A stretch of DNA of 64,000 nt from Odontocerum albicorne. Its lineage: Eukaryota > Arthropoda > Insecta > Trichoptera > Odontoceridae. Position 1 is the first letter of the stretch; every line of letters starts with the position of its first letter. The translations under genes were made by a program, and so were the position numbers. Shown piece by piece: positions 23,205-34,993 of this stretch. Below the pieces are notes generated by a model, which saw only the letters and a list, made by a program, of their open reading frames with translations, made no database searches and was not told the origin of the DNA. The stretch covers positions 472,702 through 536,701 of the forward strand of contig OX463856.1 in the NCBI GenBank assembly GCA_949825065.1. The letters are read 5' to 3'.

Positions 23205-23760
23205 TGTTAATCTATTCTGGTTGGCCCAATTCACAAATTTTCAAGACTACAGTCTGTTTTCAATGCAACTACTAGGCTAATATGTGGCAGCCATAAATAT
23301 GTCCATGAATGTCCGCTTCTAAAAGTCTACAATGGCTTTAGTGTCGCGAACAGATAGGTTTCAAACTTTGTCTTTAAGTCACTAAATGGGATGTCTCTAT
23401 TGTATCCTTCGAATTTGTATTTAAAGGATATTTATTCGGGGAGAGAAGTAGAACGTTGAGGCCGATTTATTCATTATCTAATGAATTGGTTACTCCAAAT
23501 GAGTCCAACAGGTCGCTGCATTATGATAGAACTTTGCCGTTGCTGGTCTCGTGGTATGGAATGGTCTGCCTCTTTGTGTCAGAGATATGGGCAGCATGTG
23601 CAGCTTTAGGTAGCACTTAAAGCCAATCATTTTTAGGAGGCAGTACCAAAATTTATAAGTAGGTTCGAATAAGTAAGAGCGCCATTGAGAAGATTTCGTT
23701 CTCTTAACTGCACTTTATAAATTGCCTTTTTATTATTATTATTACGCACAATAAGATACT
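23205..23760 (+). pseudogene. CR1/L2-type LINE C-terminal remnant
   Basis: Frame pieces read LQSVFNATTRLICGSHKY and HECPLLKVYNG, then after several frame breaks VWNGLPLCVRDMGSMCSFR. The first matches the LQ-VQNAAARL block and the last the VWN-LP--VR---S---F block that close CR1/L2-type polyproteins. The segment ends in a TTATTATTATTA tail at about 23735. It carries several stops and frameshifts. Confidence 0.7.
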
Positions 23761-23872
23761 GAAACCATAAGGACAAAAAATGCCAAAAACATCGTGCAAG
23801 GGATCACAACGTGGATGTTGCCACGACGCGAGTTTCAGAAATTACAGGCAGTGCGATCTGTAGCGCTCATAA

Positions 23873-24004
23873 CACTTCTGTTTACCCTAGACTTACTGAT
23901 GGAACTATTAAGATAACACTTCTATTTACCATGGACTTACTGATGGAACTATTAAGATAACACTTCTGTTTATCCTAGACTAACTGATGGAACTATTAAG
24001 ATAA
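23873..24004. repeat. 44-bp minisatellite, 3 copies
   Basis: Units aacacttctgtttaccctag and on. Confidence 0.9.
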
Positions 24005-25699
24005 AACGTATTCGGATAAGATACTTTCAGTTCATAATACTTTTTGAAAATCAAAAGAGTAAGTGGTCTTGTGTTTAATCTTCACTCGAGACATGTACTC
24101 GGGCATTTTTTCAGTATTTCCCAATTTCTCAAATATGTTTTTCATTAGCGTAAGAAAGAAATTGTGTAAGATGCTGTTACTTTCTATGAAGCGATGGAGT
24201 ATTCTAAGGGTTGACGCACATTGCACATACTCCTGAACCACGCGTAGATCTCACAACTTATCTAATTTAATTAAGCTAATTTCTTAGCAATACTTATTTA
24301 CAGGTAAATATAACATTTCCAACTGGACCCTTTATTTTTTGTTTATCATTTTATACACCTTTCTATCCTTACACTCAATTATGAAGTATTTTTTAAATTA
24401 TTTTATTTTCATTCCAAAGAACACTTTCAGAAATTTACTAAGAACTCCACACAAAACCGATATTTATAATTAACACCAACGATTAAAATCCCAATAACCG
24501 GTGTTTATTTTATGCACAATTTCGACGTGTCAGCAGATCAGTAAAAATATAAAAATTATGTATTGTACAATTTATCAAGAAAAAAAAACATTGATCAGTC
24601 AGTTCAGACATAATTAATTAAATTCTTCTTAATTCTGATAATATTAAACTGAATAAGACAGCTGGTATAAGATTATTATCTGTGTAATAACAGCCAATGT
24701 TACTTTCTTAGAAGACTTCGTAGCTGGACAAAGCAGGTCTTTTAAGAAAGCGATAAGGGACATTTCAATCCTGAGTTGCTGGTTAATCCACAAGACCATT
24801 TACGACTTTATAAAAAAATACAATACCAAAGGTACGTATACGGATCTTAAGCGATTGAAGATCGAAAAGAAACCAATCTACCACTATACGCCCAAGAACA
24901 CTTAGCAACCCCTCCCTGTGACACAGACATCTCATAAATCGTCGCTAAGCCGCCTTAAATAAACCAAGGTACAACGTTTGGTCAGAGTTCCACATCGCAT
25001 ATCCAATTCTAGCCAATGACCTATCTGTCAACAATAGTGGATTTGATCACCGAGTTAGAAATCCCTCGAGAACATTCTGCTATGTCAGATGGCCTTTTAT
25101 AACCCACTTATATAAAAATAAAGTTGAGCTTATATTTGCAAGAAAATGATTCAATGTGCGCAATATTTGATTTTAGGTCTTTCGCTAAACTTTAATTAAA
25201 TGTGAAGTTGAAATCAGTTTTGATGTCTACCCTTATAGGAACATAGAGTTCTAGTAATGATATAATAATAATTTTGTATCATTTGCTGTAAATTGTTCAC
25301 TACAGTTAATTTTGATTCCACCACAATCCACGCTATCTTACAAAATAAGTTCCCATACAGCATGATCTACACAAGGCTGAAAACTTTTTTAATTATTGCA
25401 AGTATGACGTCACTTAGTAACGAAGAAGAAACGGCCCAAAAGAACTCATCCTCCGGCAGGAACACACTTGAGTGTAAAAAAATAGTAGCGACGACGGAAT
25501 TAAGGTACGATGCCCGTAAGTATACATTTACGTATAAAATGGATTAAGGTATTTAGTTCAAACTAGCCAGCAAGTTGAAAGTACTCGTAGTAGGAGAACG
25601 ACGCCGAAAAGTCAAAATTATCTTTTGTCGCCACCAATAGGTCCGAGGATGTACCGATGTAAGGCTAAGTTGGTATTAAGGGCAAAAAAATATTAAGGA
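24005..25699. other. no feature seen
   Basis: About 1.7 kb of mostly AT-rich sequence. ORFs up to 84 codons (25293-25547) lack splice or family support; one TACTCGTA lies near 25582. Confidence 0.45.
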
Positions 25700-25749
25700 C
25701 AAAAAATCTTACACACACATGCATACATACCATCACGTCATCTCCACAT

Positions 25750-25788
<39 letters not shown>

Positions 25789-26350
25789 AACAGAGAGAGA
25801 GAGAGCCAGACTATCCTATCACGACATATATCATTCTCACCTCTTCTACACCCACACACCTTCTCATACAGCTCGTACAATTACTCGAACTATTTACATT
25901 CAATTTTTCCAAAGTATCATATACTTGATCCAATCATATTTTCTTAAGTCTTTCTCTTCAACGACTTCCACTCGCATTTGCACTCCATATTTATTTTGTT
26001 TGTCTTTCTTCATTCATTCGTTCCACGCGCCCAAACTATCTTAGAGTGCTTTCGTTAATTTTACTGAACACATCAGCCTTAAGTTCATATATGTTACATT
26101 CCCAATTACTTAATTCCGTATTCTGTTATACATTGTGACCCCATATATTCTTCTAATAACACGCATTTATACAGCAATGATTCGGATATTTTCAGTCTTG
26201 TTCCACGTCCACATTACACTCTTATACATCATAAGAGTGTAATGTGGACGTGGAACAATATACATCAAAGTGGGTTATACATCAAAGTGCACAATAACAT
26301 ATCTTGTGGACTATCATCTTGACAGACTATATGCTCAATACGTGCTCTGA
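25700..26350 (-). pseudogene. RTE-type LINE C-terminal and 3' region with (GA)n and a hairpin
   Basis: The block order is that of the other minus copies: cacccacacaccttctcata, tccaatcatattttcttaag, ttccacgcgcccaaactatc, ccgtattctgttatacattg. A (GA)n run interrupts the 3' end at 25754-25805. At 26200-26256 the LINE sequence turns back on itself in a perfect 25-bp inverted repeat. Confidence 0.65.
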
Positions 26351-26394
26351 AATACACCTGAAAGTTTTTTTTTCTGGGATATAAAATATTTTTT

Positions 26395-26640
26395 GTGTGA
26401 ATACCCTAATACTCCGGGCATATTCCCTTAAAGAGGCAAACCTAATACTCCGGGCATATTCCCTTAAAGAGACAAGCCGACGCTGGACACATTTACGGAT
26501 CACAGTCCGCACTGTGACTGTGTAAGCTCAGTACGCAACAAGAATGGTTTTTACCTCCCCACCCCACCCCGCACTGAACCCTCAGCTTCAAGGGGAAAGT
26601 ACCCCGCCCCGCACCGGCTCCTTAATATTCCCCAACTCTC
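26395..26640. other. 33-bp duplication and GC-rich block
   Basis: ctaatactccgggcatattc is repeated at about 26407 and 26440. A C-rich stretch with ccccaccccaccccgcactg and accccgccccgcaccgg follows (26540-26620). No gene evidence. 26641-26924 shows nothing. Confidence 0.35.
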
Positions 26641-27024
26641 GGTTTAATCAGTTGTTTGGTTTAGATTTGCATTTACAAATTAATTGATACATTTAATTAT
26701 AGTATAGTATAGTATTGCTTGTAATCAAAACATTTAGGATGATATTCGTTGAAGAAGGAATTATCTGATAAGGGATAATAACTGTTTGCTGGAGACAATA
26801 TAATTAAGAAAGGGGAATTTGTTTTGTTATTGTACACTTGTGCTGTGTTAAGTGCTACCTTGCAATTCAATAATAAAGGGTTCGAGTCCCGAGTTGGAAC
26901 ACCCTTGAGGAGAGTATGTTACACACGAGTATGTTACATACACGTGTATCATATGTACGAGTATGTTACATACACGTGTATCATATGTATGTTACAATAC
27001 CATACCGATATTTTCCTACCGCAG

Positions 27025-27145
27025 TAAGCTCCAGACTTTCTTATCTCGCCTCGCATTCTTAGCATCTTCTTCATCCATTCACATTTCCATACAACTGCTA
27101 CGATTTTTCTGACTCTCAAAGTTTCATTCTTTCAAAATATCATCC
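27025..27145 (-). pseudogene. RTE-type LINE 3' scrap
   Basis: cttcatccattcacatttcc and ctttcaaaatatcatccact match the family 3' region; the next array starts inside it. Confidence 0.45.
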
Positions 27146-27260
27146 ACTCGACCCATCCACTCGACCCATCCACTCGACCCATCCACTCGACCCATCCACT
27201 CGGCCCATCCACTCGACCCATTCACTCGACCCATCCACTTGACCCATCCACTTGATCCAA
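27146..27260. repeat. 13-bp minisatellite, about 9 copies
   Basis: Unit actcgacccatcc, which grew from the LINE block catccactcgaccc just upstream. Confidence 0.93.
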
Positions 27261-27261
27261 G

Positions 27262-27990
27262 CAATCTTGGGAAGAGTCTGCTCTCTGAACAGAGCTATAT
27301 AAATTGTCGTTTATAACTATAATAATCATAGTATAAATAGGCCAAAACCCGTACGGCTGTCGAATACTTGGATTCTCTCCGAAAGCAATTCGAATCTCGG
27401 TGGGTCCGTGATACTGAACGAATTTTAAATGCTTAGCTAACAATTTTTGAACCGGTGTAAAAGGGGACGATGTATAAATGATATATATAAACAAATTTTA
27501 CATTTATGAATATATATTTTCATAATTGTAGAATTTGTTTTACTTCCGTGAATATTTCACGGGTTGTAACTAGTAATTACTCGTATTATTACGGGTGACA
27601 ATCACTTCCAGCCAACCAGAAAGCTATTAAAGATAAATTAAGTGAAAACATAACGGGAAACCTTTTTAAAATATGTCGAGTCCCAACAGAAATCCAGCTA
27701 GAAGATAAATGTCTTACTGACAAGGTCATCTTGATATGTTTTTGCATATGTTAACAGAATGTGTTTTGGAAAACTATGAAACAAATATAATTCTCAGAAA
27801 TTAGTTAAAAATGACAAAGAAGAATATTAAGGAAATATGTTAGAGAAATGTAAACTAAAAGAGTTATAACGATATCCGCAAGTAGTAATACGTATATCTT
27901 CCGGTTTCAGGGTTTCAGGTTCCCTTTCCTTTTGTAGTTTATTTTATTAAAAAGCGCTCCAGTCTGATTAAACTAGAAGCTTTTTAACAT
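27262..27990. mobile_element. composite SINE-containing repeat, interrupted by a Helitron
   Basis: Outside 27326-27573 this region matches 35583-36070 in block order: a SINE 3' end (gctatataaattgtc), a SINE body in minus orientation, about 150 bp of shared spacer (aaagagttataacgatatcc), and a SINE head in plus orientation near 27900. Confidence 0.6.
27326..27573 (+). mobile_element. non-autonomous Helitron, copy 1 (248 bp)
   Basis: Starts TCATAGTATAAATAGGCC directly after an A. It ends with the hairpin ccgtgaatatttcacgg, eight bases, then CTAG directly before a T. These are the canonical Helitron borders: A|TC at the 5' end, a 3' stem-loop and CTAG|T. Copies 2 and 3 share both termini. Confidence 0.88.
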
Positions 27991-28210
27991 CTTTCTGTTT
28001 CATGGCAATAAATCGTCGCAGTTTCTGGCGCGTGGTAACTGTATACAAGTACAAAGTAAGTGATACGAGATGTACGAGTATATGGCAGATGTGTACAAAG
28101 TAAAAAGCGTTGATAGATAATAATGTGGAGATCTGTCCTTTCTGCCTGCCTCCAAAAATGTATTGGCGTGTGTATCAATGAAACAGAAATGTTTTAAAAT
28201 ATTTTTAAGG

Positions 28211-28828
28211 GCATCGTTTCTCAACCTGTGAGTCGCGACCCTCGGAGAGGTCACGGTGAAATATCAAAGAAGTTGGGAAAATACATTTTTATTTTCGCGT
28301 GTACAAAAGGAAAATGAGACATTTTCGAAGAAAAATGAACACATTCATTTTAAGAAATTACAGTTAAAAGTCATTGTATACAATATTGAGTACAATAGTT
28401 ACCCCTGCGTATTTGTTGTTTTATATAATGTATCTGGTGGTAATGTGTAGTAGATAGCGTACGCAATGTAATACTCGTAATAATCAAATTAAAGAATAAA
28501 CAGTAACTCAGCTAGTTACTGGTTTTACAGATCGACATTTTTTATGAAAAAATAAATTGATCAAGGTGACTGTTGAGTTCGTTTTTCAATTATCCATACA
28601 TACTCGTATATTTTAAGGCTTATGTGAGTAAACTAAAGTTCGACGGGCAACGGGCGGACGGGCAAACCAGAACCTGTCTAAGTATTGAGATGTAAATTCT
28701 AGTTATGTTGACTTATCGTACTTATGCAAGTACAACATTTGTACAATTAGTTTTTTAATGAAGTCTTAATTTTATTTTATTTTTAATCTTTTAGGGCGTC
28801 ACAATGTTAAAAAGGTTGAGAAACAATG
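28211..28828. mobile_element. hAT-like element with 8-bp target duplication
   Basis: ttttaagg flanks both sides (28203-28210 and 28829-28836). Ends gcatcgtttctcaacc and ggttgagaaacaatg form a 15-16-bp imperfect inverted repeat, and the left end continues gtgagtcgcgaccctcggag, usual for hAT elements. The inside carries only broken ORFs, so it is non-autonomous. Confidence 0.8.
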
Positions 28829-28836
28829 TTTTAAGG

Positions 28837-29576
28837 TGTTTGAAAACGGAAAAGGAATAATCGTAAATGTAACTTTGATGTGTTATTTTATTAGATCTCT
28901 ATATTTCCCTTAACATTCGCTTGAAGATTTAAGGTACTGCTCAGGAGAAGGGATGTGGGAGAGCAGAACAGATGTACGAGTACCTCACATTGCCCAACTA
29001 GGGAGGGTTTCCCTTAATTACTGGAACATCCCTCAGAGGTGAACCCTTGTTGCTATTCATTAACAAGTCTCAGATCAGATAACTGGACAATCTGTTTAAT
29101 GTCTTAAGACAAGAAGATTTCTAAACTAGATTATATCGGTTAGTTTTGAGATCAAAAGTTCTGGATGTGGCATACTTTGGCCTAGATATTTAATTACATG
29201 TCAGCCATTGTATGTCAACTAAGATACGCGTTAATTTATTATTTTTTTATGAAAGATAAAACAAACACGAATGTTTCTATAAAATATATTTAAAAAATAT
29301 TTAATGATAAATTATTTTATTATCCTACTTTGATATATGGGAGAGAAACAAACGTAGAACAAAACAGAAAGGAGCCAAATAAATGTTATAGAACAGTGCA
29401 CACTTAAAATAATACATGGGATTACAATGTATGACTGTTTAGCTTTATCTTTGAGTAATATTTCATGTACATAAGAATATTTAGTTTATTTGCATTGTTC
29501 AGTTGTTTTTAAAGTGGTATTTTTGCTTATGGCTTTATGAATATCTAATATTTTTAAATTTATTTCAATAAATGCC
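28837..29576. other. no feature seen
   Basis: AT-rich; one TACGAGTA near 28976. No supported ORF. Confidence 0.45.
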
Positions 29577-30350
29577 TTGCGGTTTACAGATGATATTGTA
29601 CTTCTTGCTAACGACGAAAATTACTTTGCTGAAATGCTCGATGACATTAGTAGGGCTTCATCACAAGTGGGCCTGAAAATAAATTACAGCAAAACAAAGC
29701 TCGTGAGCAACACAGGTCAGACAACACCTGTCACAGTCAAGGGAAAGACAATAGATAAGGTTTCTTCTTATGTATATCTGGGACAAACAACAAGACTGGG
29801 TAAGGAGAATCAAGATGCTGAAATTGAGAGAAGACGAGGTCAAGCCTGGGCTGCATTTGGAGAGCTGCCTTTTATTCTAAAATCTCCAAAATACGCAAGA
29901 CATCTTTAAAAATCCGTATTCGACTCTTGTGTTCTTCCGGTGCTAACATATGGGCTGGAAACATCGGTGCTGAATAAACAGATTATGCACAAGCTTATGG
30001 TGACGCAGAGGGCCATGGAGAGAAGAATGTTAAATACCTCTCTGAGGGATAGGAGAACCAATGAATAGATTAGGCAGCAGACCAAAGTAGCTGATGTCGC
30101 CGAAAGAGTTGCCATTCAGAATTGTAACTGGGCGGGACACATTGCCAAATGCACAGATGATAGATGGACCAAGAGAGTGCTGAAGTGGCGCCGAAGACAG
30201 GGAAGAAGAAGTGTGGGCCATCCTCAGACACGGTGGTCAGACTGCATTAGAAGAGTGGCCGGGAGCAACTGGAAACGATGTCCCCAGGAAAGAGAGGAAT
30301 GGAGGAGGAGAGGGGAGTCCTATGTTCAACTTTGGACGGAGACGGGCTGA
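29577..30350 (+). pseudogene. RTE-like LINE, RT palm to C-terminus
   Basis: The copy begins at the catalytic motif (RFTDDIVLLA; the DD pair is the metal-binding pair of the RT palm) and runs in one frame for 257 codons to a TGA at 30348. In-frame stops interrupt it at 29907 and 30066. Recognisable blocks are GLKINYSKTKLVSN, VLTYGLETSVL, RAMERRMLNTSLRDRRTNE, WAGHIAKC, RRQGRRSVGHPQTRWSD and REEWRRRGESYV. The 3' end has a TGATGATGA run. The upstream endonuclease and fingers are absent, the typical outcome of 5' truncation on insertion. Confidence 0.85.
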
Positions 30351-30714
30351 TGATGATAAAATACCCAAAGAATGTAAAAAAATTGCCATTTACAAAAATA
30401 TACTTTAGGTTCAATAGACTACACATTTACGATGACACATGACACCAGTTAGAACTAAGCATTACTCTCGTAACAAATTGAAACAATTTCGATGGAAGAC
30501 AGCCTCGAAATACGAGATAGGAGGTAAAAACGTATGTCGTTTCAATTTATCTAAATAGTGTAATAAGAATGTCTTTTATTATTAAATTTTGTAATGTCGA
30601 ATTCAATCAAATAAAAAGTAAAACCCTGTTTTTTTTACGTGTTAGTGAAGCGAAGTATATTTATTTGAACAGTAATATTGCATTAAGCAACATTTACGAT
30701 ACACTTTGAATAGT
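30351..30714. other. no feature seen
   Basis: AT-rich, unassigned. Confidence 0.45.
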
Positions 30715-30890
30715 TGATAAGACGCCTGGATTCTGACCACGGTTGGTGGTTTGATACCCGCCGGTACCCAATAAAAACGTGTCCCAGTCTGGCTTTTACT
30801 TATGATATATTTGATAACTTTCTGATTGGCTGGAAGAGATTGTCACTTGGCAATAAAACTGCCAAGTTGTACTTAACATAACATAATGGA
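30715..30890 (+). mobile_element. SINE copy, plus orientation
   Basis: Head aagacgcctggattctgacc with B-box-like gtttgatacccgcc, linker gtcccagtctggctttta, body tttctgattggctggaagag and attgtcacttggcaataaaa. A good representative of the family. 30891-31319 shows nothing. Confidence 0.7.
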
Positions 30891-31319
30891 AGTGTAAAAA
30901 AAATAAAAAATATAGATGCGAATAGATTGAATGTAATTCATTAATTTAAAGGCGTTAATAATGGACGACAAAAGTTTTTTTTTCATTCTTTCTTTAAATG
31001 GTTAAACATGATACACCTGACGAGCTCATTGTTACATAGCAATTTCTTCCAACTAACTAGCTCGTCATCTTAGATACATTGACTGCTTTCATGATATATT
31101 TTACAACAAATATTTCGATTAAAAAACATATTAGTTTATATTTCAGTTAAAAAACAAATAAATGACTAATCTCCATAAATAATGGTAAAAGTGGGGGAGA
31201 ATAATTCGTTAAAGGATAACGAAAGAAAACAAATAAAGCTTAGAATGGAAGGACATTTAGAGAAAACTAATTCTTTTAATTATATATCAAACATAAATAA
31301 GGATGGTGCATATGTGATA

Positions 31320-31640
31320 AATCTTAGTTCGTAAAACACAGTCGCGCAGGGTGAGCGACAAATGAAGATGTGTAAAATGTGGTGTAAAGTGGTATGCAAA
31401 GGAGTCTCTCATCGCCTGATCGAAGAGAACGACTTGAGTAGTGAGTAGTGAGTAGTGAACATCTCATAACTAAAGGTAATTTGAGGATTAAAGAGATGTT
31501 GAAAAAATACAAGTCTGGGATTTGCAACATATGAATAAAAGTTCGAAGGCATGGAAGGAAGATTTGCAACATGTGGATTAAAGTACGAAGATATTTTCAA
31601 TTTTTTTTTATTATAACAAATGACAAGAAATATACACAAT
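31320..31640 (-). pseudogene. LINE C-terminal remnant
   Basis: Minus-strand frame reads SSRSLRSGDERLLCIPLY and YTSSFVAHPARLC, resembling the LR--LL-VP-hRt-----SF-V-A-RLW region near the end of several non-LTR polyproteins. It is followed by a two-copy 37-bp repeat (gatttgcaacat...gaaggaa) at 31495-31590. Confidence 0.45.
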
Positions 31641-31844
31641 TTGGATTGGGAACTTAATTGGCACCATGTTGTTCTGTACACGTTTAAGATAAAATGTGTT
31701 GTGTGAGACAGTGTTCTACCCACAAGGGTGGCCGGTGGCACACTACCCTCTGGTCCTAACTACACAAGACCTACTTGCATTATTTACGCCTCTCACTACT
31801 TGCGGCTTGTAACTTACCCTCTGTCGGGTGCTTTGGCGTACTTA

Positions 31845-33180
31845 ATACCTGATACCTGATGGGCCAAGTAGGAGTACCTGATGGGCCAAGTAGGATAATA
31901 CTCGTACCATAGATTTCATGAAGTCTTCAGAAAAAGAGACTAGTCGATATCCATTCGCATAGGCAAATATTATAAAATTATTTAATTGATTGTTATAGCT
32001 TTTTAAGTGGAAGAGTATGCGTGGATCATACTTTCTTGAAGTATGTTTGTGGAAAAATGTATGACAACACATAAAAACATAAATTCAGCATTTGTGGACT
32101 TCATATTATCGCGTTTTAAGGCAAATTATTAAAATATTGAATGAATGTTGTGAAAAATTAATGTGTGGTATTACATCATTATATGCCAGAAGAACAACAT
32201 GTATTAGAGTTAACGGTACCTTGACCAAAATGGCCGCGTGATAAGAAGGAAGTTATGGAAAATATTAAATGCGTATGGTCTTGAACTGTGTAGTCCCCGT
32301 CAGGGAAACGGTATGATGGTATGGATGTGTATGTGCAATATGAAAAATCCTGAAATTTTCGAAAACGTCATTTTTTTCCAAAATTATATTGAAAAAGTAA
32401 AGTAAGTTTTTATTATATTCAGAGCTGAAAATCTATATTGTAGAAATGAATTGTGTTCATAGAGTAATTGTGAACTAAAGGAAAAATGTTTCTAGAAATC
32501 TACCGATAACTTTTTTACAGTTGACATTTTTAGGTTCTCTGAGATTGAATGCGACAAAAAAATTGGCATCTTCCTTCAAGTATCAAAAGATGGCGAAAGA
32601 GATTTTTTCAAAAGAATGTGGCAAATAGGCACGAGAGATAAACGAAGAGAGAAAAGTTCCAACTTTGGAGATGTCAAAAAGACTTGAAAAAATATTCAGG
32701 TTTACAAGTATAAAGTATCGTCATCCTTTATGTTTTTCCTCCAGAAAATATTTGGCCAGATCTTAAGTGAGATTGCCCATTCGCCGTGGGCTAGAGGGCT
32801 CTTTCCTAAACTGTGGCTCGTGGTCTTGTACGAGTACTTACCTAAGGTAACTTATATATTTTGTACCAGAACAAAAATCCAGATTCGGGAATCATGCTGA
32901 CATTTTACCTGTGGCATAAAATTACCATGGAATGGAAAACAGTTTCACAATCCTCGTTAAAATTTGTATTTGTCTAATAACAGACTCAAAATATACATAA
33001 ATATTAAATAATAAACAAACGAATGAATACCTAAGAAAGAAAGAAAAAAATATTAAAATACTACAAAGACAATTTGTAAAGCGCCATTTCAAAACAAACT
33101 CTCCTCAAGCGTACTCGAACTCGGGTACGAATCCACTATTAGTGAAAAATTGAAAATATTATAAACAAATTTAAAATTTC
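31845..33180. other. no gene supported
   Basis: A 22-bp tandem duplication (cctgatgggccaagtaggag) lies at 31855-31895. The plus-strand open stretch 32535-32700 follows an acceptor-like tract but ends in a stop with no partner exon. A hAT-like gctctttcctaaactgtggc sits near 32800. Confidence 0.4.
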
Positions 33181-33189
33181 AGTGTAAGG

Positions 33190-33275
33190 ATAGAAAAACT
33201 TTGGCTGCGGCTGCGGCCATTGGATAAGATGCGTTTCCGCATCTGCATAACATATGTTCAAAAAAATATATTTGG
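33190..33275 (+). mobile_element. repeat shared with 37.9 kb
   Basis: gcggccattggataagatgc ... cataacatatgttcaaaaaa aligns with 37908-37975 (ggctattcgattaggtac ... catatgttcagaaaaacata). Possibly another SINE-like family. Confidence 0.35.
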
Positions 33276-33444
33276 GAAGATCTCGACACTAAATATTTTT
33301 CTAACAACTAACTCTAAATACTTAGAATCTCGAGATTAAATAGTTTTTCAATAAATTACATTGTTATTCCACTAGTTAACGAATCCTCGTTACACGCGTT
33401 TATTATTCATGGCAATAGCCAGTAGGTAGAAATAGAACAAATTC

Positions 33445-33702
33445 ACGCAGTATGTCGGTGCTAGCGAAGCAAAAGCTGCACATCCTGTAAGGCGATGCTG
33501 GCGAAGCAAAAGTTGTACACCATGTATGGCAACGCAAGCGAAGCAAACGCTGTATACTCTGTATGGAGATGCTAGCGAAGCAAAAGCTGTACACCCTGTA
33601 TGGAGATGCTAGCGAATCAAAAGCTGTACACCCTGTATGGAGATGCTAGCGAAGCAAAAGTTGTACACCCTCTATGGAGATGCTAGCGAAGCAAATACCG
33701 TA
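33445..33702. repeat. 38-bp minisatellite, about 7 copies
   Basis: Units ctgtatggagatgctagcga and on, degraded at the left. Confidence 0.9.
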
Positions 33703-33766
33703 ACCACTTATTAAGTATCAATACTCTTTCAAACTGAAAGATAAACTAACTGATAATCTGTTTATT

Positions 33767-33990
33767 AACTTATATCGTTACGGCCTTGAATAGGCTAGAG
33801 AGGGATTGGGCTACAGCTTGTTTTGTTTTGAGAAACTCTGTGTTGGAGGCTATTTCGAAACTTCTCCCGAGATAAAATTCAGTCGCCCCAAAAGCCTCGC
33901 TACCTTTTATCTCGAGACCGGAAAATGGAAGAATAAAAAAATGGTCCATCAGTTCCAACTTCACGGCTGATATTGTCCTCACATGCGACA
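33767..33990 (-). CDS. possible terminal exon, unknown
   Basis: The minus-strand frame, preceded by minisatellite, reads VKLELMDHFFILPFSGLEIK, then FGATEFYLGRSFEIASNTEF and ends LFKAVTI-stop. The sequence is less AT-rich than its flanks and the peptide has ordinary composition. No start, clear acceptor or partner exon is seen and I do not recognise it. It may be host coding sequence or transposon debris. Confidence 0.2.
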
Positions 33991-34450
33991 TACAATAATA
34001 TGAGTATAATATGTCCTCACATGCGACATACAATAATATGAGTATAATATTTCCTCACATGCGACGTACAATAATATGAGTATAATATGTCCTCACATGC
34101 GACGTACAATAATATGAGTATAATATGTCCTCACATGCGACGTACAATAATGTGAGTATAATACGTCCTCACATGCGACGTACAATAATATGAGTATAAT
34201 ATGTCCTCACATGCGACGTACAATAATATGAGTATAATATGTCCTCACATGCGACGTACAATAATATGAGTATAATATGTCCTCACATGCGACGTACAAT
34301 AATGTGAGTATAATAAGTCCTCACATGCGACGTACAATAATATGAGTATAATATGTCCTCACATGCGACGTACAATAATATGAGTATAATATGTCCTCAC
34401 ATGCGACATACAATAATATGCGTATAATGTGTCCTCACATGCGACATATG
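33970..34450. repeat. 38-bp minisatellite, about 13 copies
   Basis: Units tgtcctcacatgcgacgtac and on, very homogeneous; first and last units carry acata instead of acgta. Confidence 0.95.
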
Positions 34451-34660
34451 AGAATAATCCACATCTCCGTTCAATTTTCTTCTTCTCTACTCACCAGCTG
34501 CAATATACTAGGTAAGTCCAGAAAGTAAGTGTACTGAATTTTTGTAAGTTACAATTTTTTTTATATAAACAAAAAAATTACGCGGTTACCGTAGTACATG
34601 TGCAAGCTATTTTTTCGAAACAGTCGCCATTCCTCTCAATGCAGGTGGTGAAGCAGGGTA

Positions 34661-34993
34661 TCAACTTTTTGAAAACCTTTTTCCACTTATGTGCAGCTTC
34701 AGGGAGGTAAAGAGATAGTAATCTGAAGGTGCTAGGTCAGGGGAATGCGCGGGATGGTTCAGGACATCCCATTTAAACGAGGTGAGCAGTTCCTTCGTGG
34801 CGTTGGCCGTGTGTGGTCTGGCATTGTCGTGCAGCAGGCAGACTCCCTTTGTCAGCATGCCTCTCCTCTTGTTTTGAATCGCCCTCCGCAATTGTTTTAG
34901 GGTCACACAGTATCTTGCAGAGTTGATGGTCTCCCTTTGAGGCATATATTCAATTAAAATTATGCCTTGACAGTCCCAAAAAAAATTCGTCAA
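34661..34993 (-). pseudogene. mariner transposase, C-terminal half
   Basis: Carries the second and third catalytic aspartates (LLHDNARPHTA and LAPSDYYLF, 34 residues apart) and ends early at a stop after HISGKRFSKS. The last part of the protein, normally reaching the inverted repeat, is not preserved. Confidence 0.8.

Noticed and set aside
32530..32705. Plus-strand stretch IECDKKIGIFLQVSKDGE as an exon
   Set aside because: An acceptor-like tract precedes it, but the frame ends in TGA with no partner exon, and another frame over the same bases is just as open.
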